DNA of 13,009 nucleotides from JBLHKE01 sp047619485. GTDB lineage: Bacteria; Verrucomicrobiota; Verrucomicrobiia; Verrucomicrobiales; DEV007. The stretch spans positions 1 to 13,009 of the forward strand of contig JBLHKE010000142.1 in the NCBI GenBank assembly GCA_047619485.1. Reading direction: 5' to 3'. The position numbers were made by a program, and so were the translations under genes. This document shows, piece by piece, positions 7,352 through 13,009 of this stretch. The stretch's first letter is position 1, and every line of letters starts with the position of its first letter. Under the pieces are notes generated by a model. That model was not told the origin of the DNA and made no database searches. It was given only the letters and a program-made list of their open reading frames with translations.

Positions 7352-8356
7352 TCATGCTTTAGGAGAGGTGCAGTTGATCAGCTCTTCCTTCGAGAGCGTG
7401 GCGGTGCCGATCTTCCCGACGACGACGCCACTGGCATAGTTCGAAATACGAGCCGCCTCAGCTGGGGTGGAGCCTCCCGCTAGCGCGAGTGTGAACAGGG
7501 CAATCGCCGTGTCGCCGGCGCCCGAAACGTCAAAGACCTCATGGGCGCTCGGAGCCAAATGGAGCGGGGCGGCGTCCTTCTGAAACAAGACCATGCCTTG
7601 CTCGCTGAGCGTAATCAACAACTGCTCGGTGTCCCAATTGGCAAAAAGCGTCTCAGCTAGGCCGAGGAGAGTCGGGTCTTGGGCTGGTGGATCGCTGATC
7701 GGGCTCTCGGGTAGACCGGCCACTTTGAACGCTTCGTGGCGGTTCGGCTTGATGGCGGTGACACCTTTCCAATCGAGCAAATTGTTCGGGTTGGGGTCGA
7801 CGGTGATGGTGAGGTTTGTCCCTGCGGTGATCTCGGCGACCCCGTCGACCAACTCCTGAGTAATGAAACCCTTGCCATAATCCTGGAGGATGATCGCATC
7901 GAGCCCGTCGATGTGATCGCGCAAGTAGTCGAGCGCGCGCTGGCGGATCTCGTCGGTGACCGGGTGGCGATCTTCGCGGTCAATGCGCACAACTTGTTGG
8001 CTGCGCGCGATCACTCGGGTCTTCACCGTGGTCTGGCGGTCGCTGGAGACGAGGATCCCACTGTGATCGACTCCTTTTTCCGCTAGAATCTCGCAAAGTT
8101 TCTGACCGTCGGCTCCGGGGCCGACGACGCCTATCACACTCACCTTGCCGCAGAACGGGAGCAGGTTGCGTGCGACGTTCGCGGCGCCTCCAGGGTAGAA
8201 GTCTTCGTGGGTCACCTCGACCACCGGAACAGGAGATTCGGGGGAGATCCTTTCGACGTTGCCCCAGACGAAGCGATCGAGCATCACGTCGCCGAGGACG
8301 AGAATGTGCTTTTCAGAGAAGCTCCGAACGTGGTCTTCGAGCTGGGCGCGATCCAT
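7352..8356 (-). CDS. hldA: D-glycero-beta-D-manno-heptose 7-phosphate kinase (PfkB family)
   Basis: Phosphorylates heptose 7-phosphate at C1 with ATP, a step in making ADP-heptose for the LPS inner core; cytoplasmic. The 334 residues correspond to the kinase half of HldE. Motifs in order are ILVLGDVMLDRFVWG (18-32), PVPVV (43-47), PGGAANVARNL (55-65), TTVKTRVIARSQQVVRID (109-126), DYGKG (159-163), KPNRHEA (203-209) and the PfkB signature DVSGAGDT (276-283) with the catalytic base Asp282. No nucleotidyltransferase domain follows, so a separate HldC-type adenylyltransferase should exist elsewhere in the genome. ATG at 8356 gives the expected N-terminus. It lies upstream of kdsB-pyrG on the same strand, but 394 bp of palindromic DNA separates them. 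Another PfkB sugar kinase is unlikely given the HldE-specific motifs. Confidence 0.92.
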   Translation of the reverse strand: MDRAQLEDHVRSFSEKHILVLGDVMLDRFVWGNVERISPESPVPVVEVTHEDFYPGGAANVARNLLPFCGKVSVIGVVGPGADGQKLCEILAEKGVDHSGILVSSDRQTTVKTRVIARSQQVVRIDREDRHPVTDEIRQRALDYLRDHIDGLDAIILQDYGKGFITQELVDGVAEITAGTNLTITVDPNPNNLLDWKGVTAIKPNRHEAFKVAGLPESPISDPPAQDPTLLGLAETLFANWDTEQLLITLSEQGMVLFQKDAAPLHLAPSAHEVFDVSGAGDTAIALFTLALAGGSTPAEAARISNYASGVVVGKIGTATLSKEELINCTSPKA

Positions 8357-8376
8357 CAGGGAAGTGTTGCTTGGAG

Positions 8377-8442
8377 ATAGGGCGTTAGGGCAGGGGAAGC
8401 AAGCTCGATTTTTCTCTTTGGACCATCAAAAAAACGCCCTAT
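8377..8442. promoter_or_regulatory. 10 bp inverted repeat in the divergent promoter region
   Basis: ATAGGGCGTT at 8377-8386 is the exact reverse complement of AACGCCCTAT at 8433-8442, with 46 bp between. The whole intergenic region is 8357-8460, between the divergent hldA and the exported-protein gene. Such a symmetric pair fits two half-sites or two binding sites for one regulator acting on both promoters. I could not find convincing -35 and -10 boxes. Confidence 0.4.
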
Positions 8443-8460
8443 GTATGAGATTAGAAAAAG

Positions 8461-9306
8461 ATGCTGCTACCGAAGACCAAAAATTTTGCAAGAATGCTAG
8501 GGATCGTCCTTATGATGACGACATGGCTGCCTTCGCGACTCTTGGCTCAGCCAGAGGAGGCGGACAACGCCCCGCTCGATTTAAGCGAATTTCCGGGGAT
8601 GATCATTGATGACGTGGTTGTGCCGGTGCCTAGCGAGATTTTCTCGATCATGGGCAAGCTCGGTGAGGAACGGTTTGCTGGCGAGATCGTCGAGCGCAAG
8701 AACTTCACCTTCCGCAATCGCTCGCGTCTAGCGCTCGCCTTCGGGGTTGCCGTCGCGGACGGATTTATCGCGGTGCAGGCTCAGAACAAGAACGGTATCG
8801 AGCAGGCTGGGCGGACGGTGCTGAAACTCTCAGAGGCGCTCGGTTTGAAAGATCGAGTGCTCAAGCACACCCAAGCGATCATCCGTGCTGCGGATCAAGA
8901 CCAGTGGGACGCCGTTCGTCAGGAACTGGATCGCACCCAGAAGACAGTCCGCGAGACGATGGAGGAGATGCGGGATGGTGATCTCGCTAACTGTGTCAGT
9001 GTCGGCGGTTGGATCCGCGGGACCGAGGCGATGACCTCGTTGATCTCGAAGTCTTACAAGACGGAGCAGGCGGAGTTGCTCAATCAGCCAGACCTTGCGC
9101 TACACTTTTCGGAGTTGATCGGCGAGATGGGCAAGGACGTTCTTCGCGTGCCTCAGATCAAGGCGGCCGATGCCTGCCTTAAACAGATTGCGGTGTTGAT
9201 GGGCGATGGCGACTCGGTGATCGATTCGAAATCGGTCGGTCAGATCCACATGGTCAGTAAGAGCCTGGTAGGTTCTGTGTTTCAGGAAGAGGGAGGGAGT
9301 CGGTGA
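8461..9306 (+). CDS. Exported alpha-helical protein of unknown function
   Basis: A 281-residue protein that I do not recognise as a named family. Residues 1-29 form a Sec-type signal peptide: basic KTKNFAR, hydrophobic MLGIVLMMTTW, and a likely cleavage near LLA-Q. The mature part is acidic at first (PEEADNAPLD), has a segment VVVPVPSEIFSIMGKLG (52-68), then is mostly amphipathic helix from about 85 to 245 (for example RVLKHTQAIIRAADQDQWDAVRQ). It has only two Cys (178, 239), far apart. There are no transmembrane segments after the signal and no catalytic motif I can name. It is divergent from hldA and its TGA overlaps the start of the next gene (TGATG), so the two exported proteins are translationally coupled and probably act together. 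The start could be Met12 instead, which would still leave a signal peptide. Confidence 0.8.
   Translation: MLLPKTKNFARMLGIVLMMTTWLPSRLLAQPEEADNAPLDLSEFPGMIIDDVVVPVPSEIFSIMGKLGEERFAGEIVERKNFTFRNRSRLALAFGVAVADGFIAVQAQNKNGIEQAGRTVLKLSEALGLKDRVLKHTQAIIRAADQDQWDAVRQELDRTQKTVRETMEEMRDGDLANCVSVGGWIRGTEAMTSLISKSYKTEQAELLNQPDLALHFSELIGEMGKDVLRVPQIKAADACLKQIAVLMGDGDSVIDSKSVGQIHMVSKSLVGSVFQEEGGSR
9291..9299 (+). promoter_or_regulatory. Strong Shine-Dalgarno for the Tat-signal gene
   Basis: GGGAGGGAG lies inside the end of the upstream gene, 6 bases before ATG at 9306. It favours that ATG over the overlapping GTG at 9303 and supports coupled translation. Confidence 0.6.
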
Positions 9307-9770
9307 TGGAGCGGCGCGTTTTTTTGAAAGGATTAGGGGCGGCTGCACTGGCTGTAGTGCTGGTTCGCCCCGCGGCGGCGATCGTGCTAGACGACCTCAG
9401 CATCGCCCTGGAGATGGCCTTCGAATACGTGAAGAAGGGCTTCGTGGTGCGCGAGGAAAACTGGCACGGCAAACTCAGTGTCGGCAAGAAGACGGCGGTG
9501 AAACACCAGCTGTTCAAGGGCAACGAATACTGGTTCTGGGCAGGCTCGACGACGAAGGACGTAAAACTCCGGGTGAAAATTTACGACAAGAAGGGGCGTC
9601 CGACCGACGTCGAGACCAAGGTGACCGACAAGGGGGCGGCCGCGCGCATCTTGGCGCCGAAGACCGGGACTTACTACATCGTGATCGAGGCGCAACCCGC
9701 GGACCCGAAGAAAAAGAAGAAGTTCAAGCGCAACGCCGTTGAGTGGGCGATGGCTTACGGTTTTCGTTAG
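9306..9770 (+). CDS. Tat-exported protein with beta-sandwich (PPC-like) domain, function unknown
   Basis: This is a 154-residue protein. MERRVFLKGLGAAALA is a good twin-arginine signal (RRxFLK followed by a hydrophobic, Ala-rich stretch), with cleavage likely after RPAAA at about 25, so the product is exported, probably folded. Residues 58-130 read like a small beta-sandwich of the bacterial pre-peptidase C-terminal (PPC) kind: GKLSVGKKTAVKHQLFKGNE, then DVKLRVKIYDKKGRP, and finally APKTGTYYIVIEAQ with the typical GTYYI strand. The C-terminus is strongly basic (DPKKKKKFKR, 134-142). PPC-like domains are usually non-catalytic binding or folding modules, here standing alone. The start overlaps the stop of the upstream exported-protein gene. 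The PPC assignment rests on pattern only and needs a structural search. Confidence 0.82.
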   Translation: MERRVFLKGLGAAALAVVLVRPAAAIVLDDLSIALEMAFEYVKKGFVVREENWHGKLSVGKKTAVKHQLFKGNEYWFWAGSTTKDVKLRVKIYDKKGRPTDVETKVTDKGAAARILAPKTGTYYIVIEAQPADPKKKKKFKRNAVEWAMAYGFR

Positions 9771-9838
9771 TGTGAGTAGGAGCGGGATTCGATTCTGTCC
9801 TTAGAGGCTCAGCTGATAGCTTCTCCCGTCGGCCAATC

Positions 9839-9854
9839 ATCAAGTAATCAAGTA
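9839..9854. repeat. Tandem 8-mer ATCAAGTA x2
   Basis: Two perfect adjacent copies of ATCAAGTA overlap the stop of the orphan reading frame on the minus strand. It may be simple slippage. Confidence 0.3.
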
Positions 9855-10015
9855 GGCTTCCCGGCCAAGAAATCATCTTTCAGTTGTCGCAGGGCTCGAA
9901 GGTTGCCCCACTGAGCCCCCTTCATCCGCCGGCTGTCGCTCTTCTGCGCGGGATCAAATTGTTCCTTCAGAGCAAGGGGGCGTCCCCTTGTTTGAGATAT
10001 CTGTTGGACGCGCAC
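9848..10015 (-). pseudogene. Orphan C-terminal coding fragment
   Basis: On the minus strand a frame from GTG 10015 to TGA 9848 encodes 55 residues with balanced, protein-like composition: it starts VRVQQISQTRGRPLALKEQF, passes DPAQKSDSRRMKGAQWGNLR and ends ALRQLKDDFLAGKPT. The second half looks like an amphipathic helix and the codon choice is ordinary. There is no Shine-Dalgarno sequence. The frame opens just after a TAA inside the terminator loop, so at most about 63 residues are possible. I read it as the surviving tail of a lost gene, though a genuine small protein is possible. The family is not recognised. The 308 bp gap 9771-10078 otherwise holds only two hairpins and a short tandem repeat. 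Confidence 0.3.
9973..9990 (+). terminator. GC-rich hairpin, possible terminator of the Tat-signal gene
   Basis: CAAGGGG at 9973-9979 pairs with CCCCTTG at 9984-9990 around a 4-base loop, followed by TTTGAG. The tail is short for an intrinsic terminator and the arms also lie in the orphan coding fragment, so this may be a secondary site ahead of the strong one at 10020. Confidence 0.3.
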
Positions 10016-10019
10016 ACAA

Positions 10020-10054
10020 AAAAAGCGGCGCGGGAATTAGCCGCGCCGCTTTTT
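10020..10054. terminator. Strong bidirectional intrinsic terminator
   Basis: A 14 bp perfect stem (five A/T pairs plus GCGGCGCGG against CCGCGCCGC) with a 7-base loop at 10034-10040. A-runs lead and T-runs trail on both strands, so it can stop transcription from the Tat-signal gene on the plus strand and the PEP-CTERM gene on the minus strand. Confidence 0.92.
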
Positions 10055-10078
10055 GAAAGATAGGCCTTGTTGTCGAAA

Positions 10079-10720
10079 CTATCGACGACGGCGGAGAATA
10101 CTGAAAACCCCGGCGAGGCCGATCAGCGCAAAGGCTCCCGGCTCGGGAACAGCGTAGGTGCCAAAGGTCGTGGCCGCGGCCATACCCGCTGCATCAAGAC
10201 CGTCCAGTGAATTTATTGGGGCGATCGTCCATTCCGAATCATCGAATGTGGTGCTCGGCCCTGTGCCGTTCACGCGGTAAGCCCAGCTATCCAAGACATC
10301 AGCAACCGTGCCGCTGTTGTCAATACCATCCGACCCGCCCCAGACATCAATCAATCCAGAGGGACCGTAGATATAAACATCATCGTCGCCGTTGTGGTTG
10401 ATATCGCCAGTAACGGTGTTCGGCGCTTCGCCAAACACGAGTGCGGAGTTGATTGCCTCCGATGCGATATAAAGGTAGTCGCCAGCGGTGGCGCTGCCAG
10501 TGAAGACGCTCTCAATCGCACCTGCGGAGGTTCCTGCGTTGCTAACGAGTTCGACTCCATACAGACTAAGATCAGCAATGTCGCTAACCACGAAGAGCTC
10601 GATTGCCTTAGGCGTTCCACCGGAAAGCGAACCGTCAATGATTCCAGTTAGGATCAGGGATCCCGATGAAGCAGAAGTGAGAAGTCCGGCGGCGGCGAGT
10701 GTGGAGAGGAATGTTTTCAT
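10079..10720 (-). CDS. PEP-CTERM protein with lamin-tail-like domain
   Basis: A 213-residue exported protein. Residues 1-19 are a signal peptide (MKTFLSTLAAAGLLTSASS). The body resembles a bacterial lamin-tail domain: LILTGIIDGSLSGGTPKAIELFV (22-44, shown here in family form as a strand followed by KAIELF), GDYLYIAS (80-87), GDINHNGDDDVYIY (105-118), LIDVWG (123-128) and FDDSEWT (159-165). The C-terminus is a PEP-CTERM sorting tail: VPEP at 191-194, a hydrophobic helix, then RRRR at 210-213. In known systems exosortase cleaves this tail and the protein goes to the surface or matrix; no exosortase is in the window. Its own promoter lies just upstream and a strong terminator follows, so it is a single-gene unit. 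The mature protein is acidic with many Asp, Gly and Ser, typical of secreted matrix proteins. Confidence 0.92.
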   Translation of the reverse strand: MKTFLSTLAAAGLLTSASSGSLILTGIIDGSLSGGTPKAIELFVVSDIADLSLYGVELVSNAGTSAGAIESVFTGSATAGDYLYIASEAINSALVFGEAPNTVTGDINHNGDDDVYIYGPSGLIDVWGGSDGIDNSGTVADVLDSWAYRVNGTGPSTTFDDSEWTIAPINSLDGLDAAGMAAATTFGTYAVPEPGAFALIGLAGVFSILRRRR

Positions 10721-10764
10721 TACCGATTTATTAAATAGATGTAGTTGAGAGGTGGGCTCATGTC

Positions 10765-10793
10765 GTTATGACTGCTTTACCGTGTTCTGTCAA
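10765..10793 (-). promoter_or_regulatory. Sigma70-like promoter of the PEP-CTERM gene
   Basis: On the minus strand a perfect TTGACA (-35, 10793-10788) is followed after 17 bp by CATAAC (-10, 10770-10765; 4 of 6 matches to consensus). This predicts transcription starting near 10758, with about a 37-base leader to the ATG at 10720. The -35 box overlaps the stop codon of the doubtful upstream frame. Confidence 0.65.
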
Positions 10794-11077
10794 AGCAACT
10801 CTCGCGCCAACTTTTGTGTGACAAAGCTGACAGAGGCACTTATTTCTTCGCCCTTTGCAAAGCCAATAGGTTTAATGGAATTTTCATCATTTTCAAAATT
10901 TACAATAATTAGCTTCTCGAAATCTGAGAGAATAATTATTTCCGCGTCATCAAGAATTGCCCACGAGGTGCAAACAATCGCTGATTTCGCCAGGAATTGG
11001 ATGCGCGTCTCCAGGCTTTGCGACGCCGAGGAACTCTCGTCCAAACTCTGGCGAGTTCGGCCACCGGTGCCGGTCAC
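10790..11077 (-). CDS. Doubtful AT-rich small ORF downstream of carbonic anhydrase
   Basis: On the minus strand a frame from GTG 11077 (or TTG 11044) to TGA 10790 encodes 95 (or 84) residues. The last 60 or so look protein-like, with hydrophobic beta-type segments (AEIIILSDFEKLIIVNFEN, then IKPIGFAKGEEISASVSFV). They are much richer in A and T than the flanking genes. The first 30 residues fall in a cluster of GC-rich palindromes and are unlikely to be real protein. There is no Shine-Dalgarno sequence and no recognised domain. It may be a recently acquired gene, a decayed remnant, or chance. It fills most of the 386 bp gap at 10721-11106; the remainder holds the PEP-CTERM promoter and the palindromes. 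Confidence 0.3.
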   Translation of the reverse strand: MTGTGGRTRQSLDESSSASQSLETRIQFLAKSAIVCTSWAILDDAEIIILSDFEKLIIVNFENDENSIKPIGFAKGEEISASVSFVTQKLARELL

Positions 11078-11082
11078 CCGGC
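11044..11082. repeat. Cluster of overlapping short palindromes after the carbonic anhydrase gene
   Basis: AACTC/GAGTT forms a 5 bp hairpin at 11044-11057. CACCGGTG at 11062-11069 is a perfect palindrome. ACCGG/CCGGT (11063-11074) and GCCGG/CCGGC (11069-11082) are overlapping inverted repeats, so mutually exclusive stems are possible. The cluster lies about 25 bp past the carbonic anhydrase stop and could be a REP-like repeat or RNA 3' end structure. There is no T-run. Confidence 0.4.
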
Positions 11083-11106
11083 AAATGACAGTGATGTCGA
11101 ATGCAT

Positions 11107-11745
11107 CTACATCGCCGCGATCGTCGCCGTGACGTTTGGCATTTCGCCGAAGCTGCTTGCGGTCACCTTGAGGTCGCGCAGCAACCCGTCTTTGAGGCCG
11201 TAGACCCAGCCGTGGACGGAAAGCTCCTGTTCTTCCTCCCACGCTTCGCGGACGATGCTCGTCTGGCACACATTGACGACTTGTTCGATCACGTTGAGCT
11301 CGCAGAGTCGGGCGCGGGCGCGGGACTCTGTGGGGAGGTCGGCTAGGTGGTCGTTGTGCTTGTCACGCACGTCCTGGACGTGTCGGAGCCAGTTGTCGGC
11401 TAGGCCAATCCGGTCGCGGTCGAATGCGGCACGCACCCCGCTACAACCGTAGTGGCCACAGACGATGATGTGTTTTACTTTGAGGATCTCGACTGCGAAC
11501 TGCATCACCGACAGGCAGTTAAGATCCGTGTGGACGACGAGGTTGGCGACGTTGCGATGGACGAACAGCTCGCCTGGCTCGAGGCCGACGATCTCGTTGG
11601 CGGGCACACGGCTGTCTGAGCAACCGATCCATAGATACTCGGGAAACTGTTGGAGGGAGAGCTTGAGGAAGAAGTCTGGATCTCGCTCACAAATGCGCGC
11701 GGCCCAGGAGCGGTTTTTCTCGAAGAGGTGATTGAGGGTGCGCAT
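11107..11745 (-). CDS. can: Beta-class carbonic anhydrase
   Basis: Zinc enzyme that interconverts CO2 and bicarbonate in the cytoplasm, supplying bicarbonate for carboxylations and pH balance. At 212 residues it is the size of E. coli Can. All four zinc ligands fall at the same positions as in that enzyme: Cys42 and Asp44 in IGCSDSRV, His98 and Cys101 in VCGHYGCSG. The Asp44-Arg46 dyad that defines the class is present. GELFVHRNVANLV (58-70) and the C-terminal ELSVHGWVYGLKDGLL are family segments. The gene is 41 bp downstream of the TPR-protein gene on the same strand and may be its operon partner, although the link in function is not obvious. No signal peptide is present. The symbol follows the E. 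coli orthologue; cynT would be the alternative name, but no cyanase neighbour is seen. Confidence 0.95.
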   Translation of the reverse strand: MRTLNHLFEKNRSWAARICERDPDFFLKLSLQQFPEYLWIGCSDSRVPANEIVGLEPGELFVHRNVANLVVHTDLNCLSVMQFAVEILKVKHIIVCGHYGCSGVRAAFDRDRIGLADNWLRHVQDVRDKHNDHLADLPTESRARARLCELNVIEQVVNVCQTSIVREAWEEEQELSVHGWVYGLKDGLLRDLKVTASSFGEMPNVTATIAAM

Positions 11746-11786
11746 TTCTTTCGGGGAGCTTGGGGGATCTTGAATCAGGGGTAACC

Positions 11787-13009
11787 CTAGCCGCCGAGAG
11801 CTTTGATCCTCGCCTTTGCCGCTTCGAGTTCCTTCTTAATGTCGTCGGTCGCCACGCCGGAGGTGACCAACGACTCCAGTTGGACTGCGCCTTTCTCGTA
11901 GTATTTCAGAGCGAGGCCTTTCAGTCGTGTATCCTTTGTGGCGTAGCGCTCTAGGTGCTGGGCGTAGAGGATTTGGAGATTTCCATAGGCATCCCGGTAG
12001 CGATCCTGCTTTGCGTTCTCATTCTCGATATCAAAATCGCTGTTGAGCAGCTCCTTGACCAATCTTACAGCTTCATCGCCGGTATCTAGCACCTCTTGCA
12101 CCTGGTCAGCGTCGGCATGCAAGTCCATCATTTGGCCGAGGCTGAGTGCTAGCTCGAGGGTGAACTCATAGCGTTTCGGGTGAACCTTGAGAATGTCACG
12201 CAAGATTGCGATCGATTTCCCCTGGGACTCCCGCGCTTCTGTGCCTTTGCCGCCGTCACGCAGGAGTGCGGCCTTGGTGTTGAAGCGGCGGGCTAGTTCG
12301 AAGTGGTAGCCTGCGCTCGAATCAGATTCGCCAACCAGCTCGATAAGGAGTTTGAATGCCTCCTCGTTGGAGATGTAGGCCTTCTCTCCATCGCCACTCT
12401 CGGCAAGGACATCCGCCAGTTCACCATAGTAGGTGGCGAGGTGATAGAGTTGGGCACGGGGAGTCTCCGGGCTCGAAATTTTGACGTTCAACAGGCGGTC
12501 GACGGCTTCTACTTGGAGGTTGATGGCGTCGGTCAGATTGCCGCCAGCACGTTCTGAAAGCCCGAGCAAATGATCGCAGCGCGACAACTCGACGGTGTCT
12601 TCTTCGGCGATTTCTCCGTCGGCTTCGAGTCCCTTCAACAACGTTTTCGCGCGCTGGACATTGAGGCCGGAGTCGGCCGGGCGATCGATATCCAACATTC
12701 GATCACCAAGGTAGAGTAAGCTGCCTGCTAGGGCGCGGGTGGCTTCGGTGCTGGTCGAGTTGGCTTGGTGAACCCCGGTCCAGAGTTCGTTCGATTCGAC
12801 GGCAGAGTCGGTGGCAGCCTTGGGGAGACCTGCGAGCTTCTGCGCCTCCGAAAGCGTGTGAAAGATACGCGCTGCAGCGATCTTCAGCCGGACATCGGTG
12901 GGGATCTGCAGGCGCAGGGATCTGATCTTCGCGACCGCCTTCTGCAAATGCATCAGGGCGGCTTCGCCATCGCCGAGCGTGAGGTGGATCTCGCCAGCGT
13001 TGCGATCCG
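11787..13009 (-). CDS. TPR-repeat protein, C-terminal part (probable Ser/Thr kinase tail), 5' end cut by window
   Basis: The frame is open to the window edge (406 visible residues), so the apparent ATG at 12953 is internal; the residues before it, DRNAGEIHLTLGDGEAALMH, are themselves a TPR-like helix pair. The whole visible region is helical, with repeated units of about 34-45 residues carrying A, L, G and Y at TPR positions, for example YHLATYYGELADVLAESGDG, FELARRFNTKAALLRDGGKG and LELALSLGQMMDLHADADQ. It ends KELEAAKARIKALGG. Tails of this kind are known at the C-terminus of large Verrucomicrobiota and Planctomycetota Ser/Thr protein kinases, where they bind partners; no kinase motif is visible here, so that identity is inference. 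The gene precedes the carbonic anhydrase gene by 41 bp. Confidence 0.85.
   Translation of the reverse strand, partial: DRNAGEIHLTLGDGEAALMHLQKAVAKIRSLRLQIPTDVRLKIAAARIFHTLSEAQKLAGLPKAATDSAVESNELWTGVHQANSTSTEATRALAGSLLYLGDRMLDIDRPADSGLNVQRAKTLLKGLEADGEIAEEDTVELSRCDHLLGLSERAGGNLTDAINLQVEAVDRLLNVKISSPETPRAQLYHLATYYGELADVLAESGDGEKAYISNEEAFKLLIELVGESDSSAGYHFELARRFNTKAALLRDGGKGTEARESQGKSIAILRDILKVHPKRYEFTLELALSLGQMMDLHADADQVQEVLDTGDEAVRLVKELLNSDFDIENENAKQDRYRDAYGNLQILYAQHLERYATKDTRLKGLALKYYEKGAVQLESLVTSGVATDDIKKELEAAKARIKALGG

Noticed and set aside
6960..7355. A 131-residue minus-strand reading frame across the hldA-kdsB gap
   Set aside because: Arg/Ser-rich, no domain, passes through palindromes and both inverted repeats, and overlaps the hldA stop. 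Read as chance openness in repeat DNA.
8418..8445. TTGGAC...TATGTA as a promoter for the exported-protein gene
   Set aside because: Each box matches consensus at only three of six positions and the predicted leader would be under ten bases.
10790..11269. Full 159-residue version of the AT-rich frame, starting inside the carbonic anhydrase gene
   Set aside because: The first 60 residues are an out-of-frame reading of the carbonic anhydrase 3' end and of palindromes; only the part after 11077 is worth considering.
11779..11787. GGGTAACCC palindrome between the TPR and carbonic anhydrase genes
   Set aside because: Short, with almost no loop, no T-run, and it touches the TPR stop codon; likely chance.
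11787..12953. ATG at 12953 as the true start of the TPR protein
   Set aside because: The frame remains open to the window end and the preceding residues continue the TPR pattern.

Overview
This 13.0 kb stretch looks like the chromosome of a Gram-negative member of the Verrucomicrobiota. The evidence is a PEP-CTERM protein with a short VPEP...RRRR tail, genes for lipopolysaccharide inner-core sugars (Kdo and heptose), a kdsB-pyrG pair as found in Chlamydia, a long TPR gene of the type attached to Ser/Thr kinases in this group, and intergenic DNA rich in short palindromes. The phylum call is inference from gene content. No rRNA, tRNA, CRISPR array or transposase gene was seen.

Layout. (1) 1-920, plus strand: a DMT/EamA transporter that lacks its N-terminus at the window edge. 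(2) 1079-8356, minus strand: hldA, a 394 bp gap holding a candidate non-autonomous element, then kdsB, pyrG, a second EamA transporter and a secreted DPP-IV-type peptidase. HldA and KdsB make activated-sugar precursors for the LPS inner core, and PyrG supplies the CTP that KdsB uses. (3) 8461-9770, plus strand: two overlapping genes for exported proteins of unknown function, the second with a twin-arginine signal and a beta-sandwich-like domain. (4) 9771-10078: a convergent gap with a strong bidirectional terminator and an orphan C-terminal coding fragment. (5) 10079-13009, minus strand: a PEP-CTERM protein with a lamin-tail-like domain and its own sigma70-like promoter, an AT-rich stretch with a doubtful small ORF, a beta-carbonic anhydrase, and the C-terminal part of a large TPR protein that runs off the window.

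The most interesting signals lie outside the recognised genes. The gap between hldA and kdsB is bounded by a perfect 13 bp inverted repeat (21 of 26 bp when extended) and is full of internal palindromes, which suggests a MITE-like element sitting 19 bp upstream of a kdsB that has only a TTG start. A near-identical 17 bp palindromic motif occurs twice between pyrG and the EamA gene. A 10 bp perfect inverted repeat brackets the divergent hldA/exported-protein promoter region. No clear new defence or metabolic system is visible. The best candidate for an undescribed function is the coupled exported gene pair at 8461-9770.
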